64,000 nucleotides of DNA from Verrucomicrobiota bacterium. Its GTDB lineage: Bacteria; Verrucomicrobiota; Verrucomicrobiia; CAIQCK01. Location of the stretch: the NCBI GenBank assembly GCA_026397915.1, contig JAPLTX010000012.1, positions 1-64,000 on the forward strand, in the 5' to 3' direction. Both the position numbers and the translations under genes were made by a program. Below, in pieces: positions 1 through 8,772 of the stretch. The notes beneath the pieces are model-generated. The model ran no database searches. It saw only the letters and a program-made list of their open reading frames with translations, and was not told the DNA's origin. Position 1 is the first letter of the stretch; each line of letters starts with the position of its first letter.

Positions 1-1545
1 CTGCACGTGCTCGAAGGGCTGACCGACGACGGCCACACCTGCTGCCCGCACAACGAGCTTTGCCAGCAGACCGCCGCACTGCTGACCGTGGGCGACGACA
101 AAGTGAAAGTCGAAGTCCTATCGCTCGCCGCCGACCGCGACATCGCCATCGAGGACGACCTAATCTTCCTGAGCCGCATGTTGCGCGCAGAAACCGATCT
201 GGCCGCGCGGCTGCTCGCGTTGACGCAAGCGCCGCTCGGTTTGCCGGAAATCAAGCTCGACCTCGCACTGAAATGGTTCGAGGAGAAGAACGATATTGCG
301 CTTGCGTCGGCCCAGCGCGAGGCGATCAAGACCGCGCTCACCTCCAAGCTCACCGTCATCACCGGCGGCCCGGGCGTCGGCAAGACCACCATCACCCGCG
401 CCATCGTGAAAATTCTTCACGCGAAGGAATGCCGCGTCCTGCTCGCCTCGCCGACCGGCCGCGCCGCCAAGCGCCTCAGCGAAAGCACCGGTGCGACCGC
501 GCAGACGATCCACCGCCTGTTGAAATACGACGCCGCCACGCACGGCTTCGTCCACAACGAACGCAAGGCGCTCAACTGCGACCTGCTCATCGTGGACGAA
601 GCCTCCATGCTCGACCTGCCGCTCGCCTGCCAGCTCATGAAGGCCGTTCCGATGTCGGCGTCGCTGGTGCTTGTCGGCGACGTGGACCAGTTGCCGTCCG
701 TCGGCCCCGGCAACGTCCTACGCGACATCATCGAGAGCCGCGCCGGCCGCACCGTGCGGCTCACGGAAATTTACCGGCAGGACAAGGCCAGCCACATCGT
801 CGTCAACGCCCACCTCGTCAACTCCGGCCAAATGCCGGACGTAACCCGCGACTCCGTCGCGGACAGTCCGCCACGGAGTGGCGGGCTACAGGACTTCTAC
901 TTCATCGAGCAGGACGACCCGGAGAAAGTTCTTCAGACGATCATCGCGCTGGTGAGCGAACGCATTGCGAAACGGTTCGATCTCAATCCGTTCGACGACA
1001 TCCAAGTGCTTGCGCCGATGCACCGCGGCGTCTGCGGCGTCGAGAACATCAACCGCCAGCTTCAAGGCGCGCTGAATCCGGTCGGCGCGAAGTTCTCGCT
1101 GAAGCTCAACGAGCAGCAGGTCGAGCGTTACGGCCGCGTCTATCGAGTCCGAGATAAGGTGATGCAGATCCGGAACAACTACGACAAGGATGTCTTCAAT
1201 GGCGACCTCGGCCGCATCGAGGCGATTGACCCCGTCGAGCAGACGCTGACGGTCACGATGGACGACCGCGCCGTGATCTACGATTTCACCGACCTCGACG
1301 AACTTCTGCCCGCCTACTGCATCAGCATCCACAAGAGTCAGGGCAGCGAGTATCCCGCCGTCATCGTGCCGGTGCTGACGCAGCACTACGTGATGCTCCA
1401 ACGCAACCTCCTCTACACCGCCATCACGCGCGCGCGGAAACTCGTCGTCCTGATCGGTTCCAAGAAGGCCCTTTCCATCGCCGTCCGCAACAACAACACT
1501 GCCGCCCGCTACACGCGCCTGCGACACCGGTTGCAGGCGGGCTAG
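1..1545 (+). CDS. recD2: RecD2-type ATP-dependent DNA helicase, 5' end cut by window
   Basis: This is the C-terminal 514 codons of a superfamily 1B 5'-3' DNA helicase. The frame is open to base 1, so the real start lies upstream and the GTG at base 7 is internal. Visible motifs in order are Walker A GGPGVGKTT (about residue 120), Walker B-like DEASM, motif III VGDVDQLPSVG, an EIYRQ arginine motif, a UvrD_C_2-like segment with CISIHKSQGSEYP, and the final LLYTAITRARK. RecD2 proteins of bacteria without RecBC are about 720-750 residues, so roughly 200-230 N-terminal residues (OB/HhH region) are missing. RecD2 unwinds DNA ends in repair and mismatch processing. The stop codon TAG lies inside a hairpin, and the next gene is convergent. 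RecD2 rather than RecD is inferred because no recB or recC is beside it. Confidence 0.9.
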   Translation: MHVLEGLTDDGHTCCPHNELCQQTAALLTVGDDKVKVEVLSLAADRDIAIEDDLIFLSRMLRAETDLAARLLALTQAPLGLPEIKLDLALKWFEEKNDIALASAQREAIKTALTSKLTVITGGPGVGKTTITRAIVKILHAKECRVLLASPTGRAAKRLSESTGATAQTIHRLLKYDAATHGFVHNERKALNCDLLIVDEASMLDLPLACQLMKAVPMSASLVLVGDVDQLPSVGPGNVLRDIIESRAGRTVRLTEIYRQDKASHIVVNAHLVNSGQMPDVTRDSVADSPPRSGGLQDFYFIEQDDPEKVLQTIIALVSERIAKRFDLNPFDDIQVLAPMHRGVCGVENINRQLQGALNPVGAKFSLKLNEQQVERYGRVYRVRDKVMQIRNNYDKDVFNGDLGRIEAIDPVEQTLTVTMDDRAVIYDFTDLDELLPAYCISIHKSQGSEYPAVIVPVLTQHYVMLQRNLLYTAITRARKLVVLIGSKKALSIAVRNNNTAARYTRLRHRLQAG

Positions 1546-1568
1546 CAGGACGGGTTTCCAAGCCCGCC
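1536..1568. terminator. hairpin between convergent recD2 and cyclase genes
   Basis: GGCGGGCT (1536-1543) pairs with AGCCCGCC (1561-1568) around a 17-base loop that itself carries GGACGGGTTTCC. There is no U-tract. The first arm contains the recD2 stop codon. It may act as a bidirectional terminator between the two converging genes or be a member of the REP-like palindromes seen elsewhere in the window. Confidence 0.4.
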
Positions 1569-1608
1569 CGTCGCTGTTGACGCGACACGGTTGCTCGATC
1601 TTGGGACC

Positions 1609-3786
1609 TTACGGAACGTGGGTGGATGTCGCGGACGGAACCGGCGGATTGGCGGTGGGGTTTTCGCAGCGTTTCAACAGGGCGGCCGCGACGCCATCGG
1701 CCGGCCGGCGTTTCAGCAGGTCGCGGTAAGCGGCGGCGGCGGCGGCGTAATCGCCGCGCTGGTAATGGGTGAAGGCTTCCTCGGTCTGGTGTTTCAACTC
1801 GGCCTGCTCCGGCGTTTCGGCTTCGGCTTCGCAAAGAAGTTCATAGACGGTCACAGCGATGGTCTTGCCTTTTACACTGGCGCGGTCCACGGGGCGCGCG
1901 CTGATGGCAGCGCCAGCAGCGGCACGGGTGGTCTCGCTGATGAGGATGCGCGTGCCATAGATTTTGTTCAAGTTCTCCAGCCGGCTGGCGAGGTTCACAC
2001 TGTCGCCGATGACAGTGTAATTCATCCGGTGCTCACTGCCGATGTTGCCGACAACGACCGGGCCGGTGTGGAGGCCAATGCGGGTGTGAAAGACGGGTTT
2101 GCCGGCGGCTCGCCATTGTTCGTTGAGGCGATCAAGCTGGCGCTGGTTGGCGAGGGCGGCGCGGCAGGCGTCGGCGGCGTGCGCGGGGTTGGGGCGCGGT
2201 GCGTTCCAGAACGCCATGACGGCGTCGCCGATGTATTTGTCCACGGTGCCACCATGCTGCGCGACGCCATCGCTCATGGCCTGAAGGTAGACGCCGAGAT
2301 GTTCGACGATTTCTTCGGGGCGGAGTTGTTCCGCAACCGGAGTGAAGCCGGCGATGTCGGAGAAATAGATGGTGGCGCTGATGCGCTCACCGCCGAGCAC
2401 GGCCTCGCGTCCACTGCGGACGAGGTCGCCGACGAGGTCGGCGGGAACGTATTTGCGGAACGAGCGGAGGTTGGTCTTCATCAGCGCCATCGCATGGCCC
2501 AGCTCGCGGATCTCGCGGATGTGCGAGAGCGGCGGATCGGACGGCGCGAGTTCGAGCCGGCCCACGGCGTGCGCCTCGCGTTGCAGTTCGACGAGCGGGC
2601 GGGAGGCGCGGCGCGCAAACCAGAAGATGCCGATGACCGACGCACCCAGCACGACGACGAACGTGGCGAAAAACCATGTGGCGTTCTGTTTCACGCGTCC
2701 CATTACTTCGTTTTTGTCGAGCACCATGCCAATGAGCAGATGATTGTTGCGCCCCGTTACAAAACAGCCGCCCAGATAGTTTGTTCCGCGGTCAGTAAAT
2801 TCAAGGGTTTTCGTGCGCGCCGCCACGGAACTTGGCGCAAGTTCCGCCAGCATCAACGGGCCAGCGTGCGGAGCCACACGGCCGGCGTGCGCCGCGAACC
2901 GTCCGGGAATCTGCCGCAAGAACGCCTTCACCGCCTCGTCGTGGATTTCGTTGGCGTCGCGGAACAACATGCCGGTCCTTGCGTCAATCACCATGTTCCG
3001 GTCGGGATGCGCGATCACCCGGCGCGTCCCGTCGGTTTTCTCCTCGACGATGAAGGGATAGCCCGGCACTTCGGGATTGACCACCGCGAGATAGTCGCAA
3101 AGCGAGAGCGTATCGAGGTCCACGCCCCAGACGCCCTGCAATTGCCCTGCATCGTCATAGACCGGTGTCGCGCAGGTCACGCCGGTGATCTGGCGTTCGC
3201 CAGGATGGTCTTTCCAAAATTCGTAAGTCGGAGTCCAGATCGTGGAGCGGGCCGTCTTGGCGGTTTGATAGAACGGCCGCTTTCGCGGGTCATAGTTGTC
3301 CCAAGGGAATTCCCGTTCGAACTGCCAGCCCGTTTCGTTCCAGCGAAAGAGCCGGCGGTGACGCTGACCGTCCTGATCCAATGTGCGTTCCTGCAGATTG
3401 ACGACCTTGTTGGTCTCGCGAAGCAGGGAGAAGAACTCGCCGGTGGCCTCGACCGCGTAGTAAATACCGTCCAACTCCTCGTTCACCTCGAACGACGGCG
3501 TCAGCGCGGCGGCCAGGCGTTTGAAATCACCGGCGCGCGGCGGCTGGCTTGCCATGACCTTCAGGTTCAGCCTGTTCTGGTCCTGCGCGATATCCTGCAA
3601 CTGCTTCATCTGGGCGCCCACGCGGGCCACCGTCTGTTGGACGATCGTCCGCGTCAGTTCCCCCACCGAAAGCTGTCCCAGATACAAGGTCGCGACGCCC
3701 ACCACTGCCATGGAAACCAGCAGCGGCGTCAGAATCGCCAGTGCCAACAGGAGCCGGAAATTGTGGGTGTGTCCGTCGCGTTTCAT
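1609..3786 (-). CDS. membrane class III adenylate cyclase with Cache sensor and HAMP
   Basis: Receptor-type nucleotidyl cyclase of 725 residues. The track ORF begins 25 codons earlier; I prefer the ATG giving MKRDGHTHNF because the first membrane helix follows directly. Order: TM helix (about 10-35), extracytoplasmic dCache-like region (RKRPFYQTAK, GVWGVDLDTLS), second TM helix (about 375-395), a HAMP-like linker, then a class III cyclase domain. Metal-binding aspartates sit in YFSDIAGFTP and KYIGDAVMAFW, and the transition-state Asn/Arg in GDSVNLASRLE. The Lys before IGD and the Thr in TVIGD fit the K/T adenylate-specific pattern rather than guanylate. The tail has one TPR-like helix pair and a Pro-rich end. 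Likely makes cAMP in response to a periplasmic ligand. Divergent from the repeat protein; a cNMP-binding channel lies about 10 kb away. Confidence 0.88.
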   Translation of the reverse strand: MKRDGHTHNFRLLLALAILTPLLVSMAVVGVATLYLGQLSVGELTRTIVQQTVARVGAQMKQLQDIAQDQNRLNLKVMASQPPRAGDFKRLAAALTPSFEVNEELDGIYYAVEATGEFFSLLRETNKVVNLQERTLDQDGQRHRRLFRWNETGWQFEREFPWDNYDPRKRPFYQTAKTARSTIWTPTYEFWKDHPGERQITGVTCATPVYDDAGQLQGVWGVDLDTLSLCDYLAVVNPEVPGYPFIVEEKTDGTRRVIAHPDRNMVIDARTGMLFRDANEIHDEAVKAFLRQIPGRFAAHAGRVAPHAGPLMLAELAPSSVAARTKTLEFTDRGTNYLGGCFVTGRNNHLLIGMVLDKNEVMGRVKQNATWFFATFVVVLGASVIGIFWFARRASRPLVELQREAHAVGRLELAPSDPPLSHIREIRELGHAMALMKTNLRSFRKYVPADLVGDLVRSGREAVLGGERISATIYFSDIAGFTPVAEQLRPEEIVEHLGVYLQAMSDGVAQHGGTVDKYIGDAVMAFWNAPRPNPAHAADACRAALANQRQLDRLNEQWRAAGKPVFHTRIGLHTGPVVVGNIGSEHRMNYTVIGDSVNLASRLENLNKIYGTRILISETTRAAAGAAISARPVDRASVKGKTIAVTVYELLCEAEAETPEQAELKHQTEEAFTHYQRGDYAAAAAAYRDLLKRRPADGVAAALLKRCENPTANPPVPSATSTHVP

Positions 3787-4057
3787 GTTGCCGCCAAACG
3801 ACCGTTGCGCTGCTGGCTCAATCATTACGCCGTTTGCGGGTCTTGGCGCAATGGTTTTCAAAGCAGGACGGGCGTCTCGCCTATCCGGTTTTCAGAATGG
3901 TGTTGGAAACGATGCCCTGCCGGTGGACTCATCGGAATCACGAGAGCAATCAGGTAATCCTGTTCCCTCTCAATTGTTATACACTCTTTTCTGCGGGTTT
4001 TGCGGGAAGACAGACAAATTGCTTCCGCGGACTATGTTCTTAGGCTGGATTCTTGGT

Positions 4058-4085
4058 TTGACGGGCCAGAGCATCAGCGTAGGAT
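4058..4085 (+). promoter_or_regulatory. candidate promoter in the 401-bp divergent intergenic region
   Basis: TTGACG, 16 bases, then TAGGAT, ending about 100 bases before the repeat-protein start codon. The gap 3787-4187 separates the divergent cyclase and repeat-protein genes and must hold promoters for both. Near 3863 it also contains GGACGGGCGTCTCGCC, a short palindrome similar to the REP-like elements. Nothing else coding is convincing in this gap. Confidence 0.3.
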
Positions 4086-4187
4086 GCGCGCCGGTAGGTT
4101 CACGAAGACGGAGAGTTTATCGGACGGAGCGGGTAGGTTCGTTTGGCCGCGCAAACAACAAGAAGAAGAGGAAGCGGGAAAAGAATA

Positions 4188-7100
4188 ATGAGTATCGGAT
4201 GCACCTTTGGCATACATGCTTGGGAAGGTTGCGGCTGCCTCAAGTGCGGGAAGATTCGAAACGAACAACATGATTGGAGCGATGACTGCAACAAGTGCTC
4301 AATCTGTGGAACCACTCGACGGGATGGTCACAAGTGGAGAGGATGCAAATGCCCAAAGTGTGGGAAGAGGCGGAACGAACAGCACGACTGGTCCAAGGAT
4401 TGCAAACGGTGCGCGATATGCGGTGTGACGCGAGACGAGGGGCACGACTGGGGCAAGGACTGCGAGAGGTGCTCCCGTTGCGAATCAGAGCGAAAGGCCG
4501 CACACCAATGGAGTGGTTGCAAGTGTTCTGTGTGCGGCAAGACGCGGGATGAACAGCACGACTGGAGCAAGGACTGCGGGAGGTGCGCGATATGCGGCGT
4601 GACGCGAGACGAGGGGCACGACTGGGGCAAGGATTGCGAGCGGTGCTCCCGTTGCGGATCAGAACGAAAGGGTGCACACCAATGGAACGGCTGCAAATGT
4701 TCTGTGTGCGGCGCACCGCGAGACGAGGGGCATGACTGGGGCAAGGACTGCGAGCGGTGCTCTCGCTGCGGACTAGAACGAAGGGATGCGCACCAATGGA
4801 GCGGTTGCAAGTGTTCTGCGTGCGGCAAGACGCGAGGTGAGGGACACGACTGGGGCAAGGACTGCGAGAAATGTTCCCGTTGCGGATCAGAACGAAAGGC
4901 CGCACACCAATGGAGCGGTTGCAAATGTTCCAGATGCGGCGCACCGCGAGACGAGGGGCACGACTGGGGCAAGGACTGCAAGAGATGTTCCCGCTGTGGG
5001 TCCGAACGAAAGGGTGCACACCAATGGAGCGGCTGCAAGTGTTCTGCGTGCGGCGTGATGCGAGATGAGCAGCATGATTGGTCCAGGGATTGCGGGCGGT
5101 GCGCGACATGCGGTGTAACGCGGGACGAGGAGCACGACTGGTCCAAGGACTGCGAGCGGTGCTCTGGCTGCGGACTAGAGCGAAGGGGTGCACACCAATG
5201 GAGCGGTTGCAAATGCTCTGTGTGCAGCGCGACGCGAGATGAGCAGCATGACTGGTCCAGGGATTGCGGGCGGTGCGCGACATGCGGCAAGACCCGGGAC
5301 GGGGGACACGACTGGTCCAAGGACTGCAGGGAGTGCGTGATATGTGGCAAGACGCGAGACGAGGGACACGACTGGAGCAAGGACTGCGAGAAATGCTCCC
5401 GCTGCGGAACAAAACGGAAGGACGCGCACCAATGGAGCGGCTGCAAATGTGCTGCGTGCGGCAAGACGCGGGATGAACAGCACGATTGGAGCAAGGGCTG
5501 CGAGAAGTGCTCCTGTTGCGGAATGGAACGGAAGGATGCCCACCAATGGAACGGCTGCAAATGTTCTGTGTGCGGCAAGACGCGAGACGAGGGACACGAC
5601 TGGTCCAAGGATTGCGGGCGGTGTGCGATATGCGACAAGATTCAAGATGAAGGGCACGACTGGGGCAAAAACTGCGAGAAGTGCTCCCGCTGCGGATCGG
5701 AACGAAAGGATGCCCACCAATGGAGCGGCTGCAAATGTTCCGTGTGCGGCAAGACGCGAGACGAGGAACATGACTGGTCCAAGGACTGCGAGAAATGGAG
5801 CGGCTGTAAGTGTTCTGCGTGCGGCAAGACGCGAGATGAGGGACACGACTGGAGCAAGGACTGCGAGAAGTGCTCCTGTTGCGGAATGGAACGGAAGGAT
5901 GCCCACCAATGGAACGGCTGCAAATGTTCTGTGTGCGGTGTATCGCGAGACGAGGGACACGACTGGTCCAAGGACTGCAAGCGATGCGCGATATGCGACA
6001 AGACTCAAAATGAAGGGCACGACTGGGGCAAAGACTGCGAGAGGTGCTCTCGCTGCGGATCGGAACGGAAGGAAGCGCATCAATGGAGCGGCTGCAAATG
6101 TTCCGTGTGCGGCAAGACGCGAGACGAGGAACATGACTGGTCCAAGGACTGCGAGAAGTGCTCCCGTTGTGGGTCCGAACGAAAGGCCGCGCACCAACGG
6201 AGCGGTTGCAAGTGTTCTGTGTGCGGCGTGGCGCGAGATGAGGGACACGACTGGAGCCAAGATTGCGAGAAATGCTGCCATTGCGGATCAGAACGGAAGG
6301 ATGCCCACCAATGGAACGGCTGCAAATGCGCTAAGTGTAGCAAGACGCGAGATGAACAGCACAACTGGTCCAAGGACTGCGGGAGGTGCGCGATATGCGG
6401 TGTGACGCGAAATGAGAAGCACGACTGGGGCAAAGACTGCGAGAGGTGCGCGATATGCGGCGTGACGCGAGACGAAGGGCACGATTGGAGCAAGGACTGT
6501 GAGAGGTGCTCCCGTTGTGGATCCGAACGAAAGGCCGCGCACCAATGGAGCGGCTGCAAGTGTTCCGTGTGCGACAAGACGCGAGATGAGGAACACGACT
6601 GGAGCAAGGACTGCGAGAAATGCTCCCGCTGCGGAACAGGACGAACAACCCCAACGCCTCCGTGGCCCACGCGTTGGCTGACCGCACACTCGGGGTCGAA
6701 ACAAAAGGCCGCGCATCAATGGAGCGGCTGCAAGTGTTCCGTGTGCGACAAGACGCGGGACGAGGAACACGACTGGAGCAAGGACTGCGAGAAGTGCTCC
6801 CGTTGCGGAACAGAACGGAAAGATGCTCACCGATGGAGCGGCTGCAAGTGTTCCGTGTGCGACAAGACGCGAGATGAGAAACACGACTGGTCCAAGGACT
6901 GCAAGAGGTGCGTGATATGCGGTGTAACGCGAGACGAGGAGCACGATTGGGGCAAGGACTGCGAGAAGTGCTCCCGTTGCGGAACAGAACGGAAAGATGC
7001 TCACCGATGGAGCGGCTGCAAATGTTCTGCGTGCGGCAAGACGCGAGATGAGGGACACGACTGGTCCAAGGATTGCAGGAGGTGCGCGCTATGCGATGTG

Positions 7101-8201
7101 ACGCGGGATGAACAGCACGACTGGGGCAAAGACTGCGAGAAGTGCTCCCGTTGCGAATCAAAACGGAAAGACACGCATCAATGGAGCGGCGGCAAATGTT
7201 CTGTGTGCGGCAAGACGCAAGATGCGCAGCACGACTCGAGCAAGAACCGCGAAACCCGCGTGCAGTTCGGGGGCGTGATCGAGATCGCCACGCTAGCGGA
7301 TCTTCAGGCAATCCAGAATGAGCTGAGCGGACATTATTGTCTGGTGGCAGACATTGATGCCTCCGAGACGAAGAACTGGAACGACGATAAAGGTTTCGCG
7401 CCTATAGGTTCAGCGAATCAACCCTTTGCGGGTATTCTTGACGGCAATGGCTACGCCATCCGCAATCTATTCATCAACCGTGGGTGGGAAGACGACGTTG
7501 GCCTTCTAGGAGTTCTGAGTCGTTCGGGGCAGGTTCGCAACTTGAAGTTGGTGGACGTAAGTGTGTCGGGCAACAAATATGTCGGCGGGTTGGCGGGGGC
7601 GTCCAGAGGCAGCATCACTGCATGCCAAGCCTCCGGCCAGGTGTCGAGCAACGACCAATCCGTCGGTGGTCTGGTGGGATCGAATTTTAGCAGCATCACC
7701 AAATGCCATGCTTCTGGCGGGGTGTCAGGCAACAAAGTCGTTGGCGGCTTGGTGGGGTCGAACTTTGGCAGCATCACTGAATGCGAAGCCTCCGGCGAAG
7801 TGTCGGGGAAGGTTAATGTCGGTGGCTTGGTGGGGTATAATGAGGGCAACATCACCGAATGTCAGGCCTCCGGTGGGGTGTCGGGCAACAATAGTGAATT
7901 GATCGGCGGCTTGGTGGGGTGCAACGAGGGCGACATCACTGAATGCCAGGCCTCCGGCGAGGTGTTGGGCAACAAATTGGTCGGTGGCTTGGTGGGCTAT
8001 AACAAAGCCACTGTCACCAAATCGTATTGGGACATCCAGACTACAGGCCAGCGGGACTCTCGTGGTAACGGTGAAGGCAAGACATCGTCCGAGATGAAGC
8101 AGCGCGCCGTCTTTGTTGACTGGGATTTTGAAGAGGTCTGGCAGATTGAGGAGGGCAAGAGCTATCCCACGCTACGATGCTTTGCGAACAAGCGGCTCTA
8201 A
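4188..8201 (+). CDS. giant Cys/His/Trp tandem-repeat protein with C-terminal GLUG repeats
   Basis: 1337 residues; I do not recognise a named family for the N-terminal repeats. The track starts at a TTG (4143); the ATG at 4188 follows a GAAGCGGGAAAAG purine stretch and gives MSIGCTFGIHAW, directly entering the repeats. Residues about 10-1020 form roughly 51 units of two alternating kinds: a 20-residue unit HDW(S/G)KDCxxCxxCGxxRxxx and an 18-residue unit HQWSGCKCSxCGxTRDEx. Each unit carries one His and three Cys (H-x5-C-x2-C-x2-C or H-x4-C-x-C-x2-C), so zinc-ribbon or zinc-knuckle folding is plausible. Then a linker (IEIATLADLQAIQ, a typical pre-GLUG segment) and about five GLUG repeats (GGLVGxNxGxITxCxASG), a beta-helix motif of surface proteins. 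No signal peptide or TM is visible. Function unknown. Confidence 0.85.
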   Translation: MSIGCTFGIHAWEGCGCLKCGKIRNEQHDWSDDCNKCSICGTTRRDGHKWRGCKCPKCGKRRNEQHDWSKDCKRCAICGVTRDEGHDWGKDCERCSRCESERKAAHQWSGCKCSVCGKTRDEQHDWSKDCGRCAICGVTRDEGHDWGKDCERCSRCGSERKGAHQWNGCKCSVCGAPRDEGHDWGKDCERCSRCGLERRDAHQWSGCKCSACGKTRGEGHDWGKDCEKCSRCGSERKAAHQWSGCKCSRCGAPRDEGHDWGKDCKRCSRCGSERKGAHQWSGCKCSACGVMRDEQHDWSRDCGRCATCGVTRDEEHDWSKDCERCSGCGLERRGAHQWSGCKCSVCSATRDEQHDWSRDCGRCATCGKTRDGGHDWSKDCRECVICGKTRDEGHDWSKDCEKCSRCGTKRKDAHQWSGCKCAACGKTRDEQHDWSKGCEKCSCCGMERKDAHQWNGCKCSVCGKTRDEGHDWSKDCGRCAICDKIQDEGHDWGKNCEKCSRCGSERKDAHQWSGCKCSVCGKTRDEEHDWSKDCEKWSGCKCSACGKTRDEGHDWSKDCEKCSCCGMERKDAHQWNGCKCSVCGVSRDEGHDWSKDCKRCAICDKTQNEGHDWGKDCERCSRCGSERKEAHQWSGCKCSVCGKTRDEEHDWSKDCEKCSRCGSERKAAHQRSGCKCSVCGVARDEGHDWSQDCEKCCHCGSERKDAHQWNGCKCAKCSKTRDEQHNWSKDCGRCAICGVTRNEKHDWGKDCERCAICGVTRDEGHDWSKDCERCSRCGSERKAAHQWSGCKCSVCDKTRDEEHDWSKDCEKCSRCGTGRTTPTPPWPTRWLTAHSGSKQKAAHQWSGCKCSVCDKTRDEEHDWSKDCEKCSRCGTERKDAHRWSGCKCSVCDKTRDEKHDWSKDCKRCVICGVTRDEEHDWGKDCEKCSRCGTERKDAHRWSGCKCSACGKTRDEGHDWSKDCRRCALCDVTRDEQHDWGKDCEKCSRCESKRKDTHQWSGGKCSVCGKTQDAQHDSSKNRETRVQFGGVIEIATLADLQAIQNELSGHYCLVADIDASETKNWNDDKGFAPIGSANQPFAGILDGNGYAIRNLFINRGWEDDVGLLGVLSRSGQVRNLKLVDVSVSGNKYVGGLAGASRGSITACQASGQVSSNDQSVGGLVGSNFSSITKCHASGGVSGNKVVGGLVGSNFGSITECEASGEVSGKVNVGGLVGYNEGNITECQASGGVSGNNSELIGGLVGCNEGDITECQASGEVLGNKLVGGLVGYNKATVTKSYWDIQTTGQRDSRGNGEGKTSSEMKQRAVFVDWDFEEVWQIEEGKSYPTLRCFANKRL
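4215..7240 (+). repeat. about 3-kb coding tandem repeat, 54/60-bp units
   Basis: About 51 in-frame units, 60 bp for the HDW type and 54 bp for the HQW type, with near-identical codons across copies (for example GGCAAGGACTGCGAG), indicating recent expansion or gene conversion. The last unit is degenerate (HDSSKN). One unit near 5795 is a fusion of two half-units (DCEKWSGCKC), and one near 6620-6710 carries 60 extra bases whose Cys half is replaced by unrelated sequence. Unit order is irregular: HDW units sometimes occur in pairs. The period being a multiple of three produces long false ORFs on both strands. Confidence 0.9.
7580..8020 (+). repeat. GLUG-motif repeats inside the repeat protein
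   Basis: About five to six copies of a 27-30-residue unit (VGGLVGSNFGSITECEASG). They end in SYWDIQTTGQ and a YPTLR segment, which commonly terminates GLUG domains. Codons vary more between copies than in the Cys/His repeats, so this array is older. Confidence 0.75.
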
Positions 8202-8366
8202 CCAGCCGCAGACACAACGCGAAATACTGCTGCGTTTGCAACTGAAAACAGGGAAATCCTCGGTAAGGATGTGCGATTCCATCTCGATCGGGCGATGGGA
8301 GCCTCGAAGATATCTCGCGTCTTCTACGAAGGTTGGCTGGTGCCTTTCAGCGAGGGTAGCGGTTAG
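8202..8366 (+). other. open in-frame stretch just after the repeat-protein stop; possible gene remnant
   Basis: After the TAA at 8199-8201 the same frame stays open for 54 codons to a TAG at 8364, encoding a protein-like sequence (ILGKDVRFHLDRAMG, RVFYEGWLVPF). No good start codon or ribosome site is seen. It may be a decayed C-terminal extension, a remnant of a neighbouring gene, or chance. The rest of the gap to 8435 shows nothing recognisable. Confidence 0.25.
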
Positions 8367-8435
8367 ATTTCCTGTTCGTCAGTGCGCCTCTTGACTTCCG
8401 CAAGCCAACGCTCCAACCTCTTTTCCAGAACAATA

Positions 8436-8741
8436 ATGAAAGTTGACGATTTCATCAAAGAGATCCGGGAAGCGGTCAAGGCTTACGATCTATACGTCGT
8501 TTGCATCGCCAAGACGCCGGACGAGTTTACGGATAGTGTGCGCTCGCTCATGACCAAGGCCATCAAGGTGTATGAGAACCGCGCCCCCGGCCTCAAGCAC
8601 GGCATCGCACTCGACCCCCAACTCACCATCATTCTCAGCGAACCGCCCGACGCGCAGGAGGGCCGCCCGTTCTGCGGCATCTACTTCAACCTGCACTCGC
8701 CGTATCGCAAGAAGAGCGCGCCGGCGAAGTCGAAGGCGTAG
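8436..8741 (+). CDS. small protein of unknown function
   Basis: 101 residues if the ATG giving MKVDDFIKEIREAVK is used; the track GTG start 18 codons earlier adds an unlikely Ser/Arg-rich leader. The sequence looks like a folded soluble alpha/beta protein: an N-terminal amphipathic helix, then VVCIAKTPDEFTD, a region with ALDPQLTIILSEPP, and a conserved-looking GIYFNLHSPYRKK before a basic Lys/Ala tail. No signal peptide. It is downstream of the repeat protein on the same strand and convergent with the aminotransferase. I do not recognise it. Confidence 0.6.
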   Translation: MKVDDFIKEIREAVKAYDLYVVCIAKTPDEFTDSVRSLMTKAIKVYENRAPGLKHGIALDPQLTIILSEPPDAQEGRPFCGIYFNLHSPYRKKSAPAKSKA

Positions 8742-8772
8742 CAGCGAAGCTGGCAGTTATCAGCCGCTCGTA

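Noticed and set aside
7-1545. Taking the GTG at base 7 as the recD2 start
   Set aside because: The frame is open to base 1 and the protein would lack the usual about 200 N-terminal residues; the start lies outside the window.
1591-3957. 788-residue + strand ORF antisense to the cyclase
   Set aside because: Mirrors the cyclase in a GC-rich frame; the minus strand carries complete catalytic motifs and a signal anchor.
4215-7240. CRISPR-like look of short regular repeats
   Set aside because: Units are contiguous, coding and without unique spacers; no cas genes nearby.
4240-7311. Long minus-strand and other-frame ORFs opposite the Cys/His repeats (for example 4240-5412, 4328-5638, 5175-6281)
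   Set aside because: Periodic in step with the repeat (54/60 bp, multiples of three), so open by composition only; no start sites, no domain, and the + frame encodes the regular HDW/HQW units.
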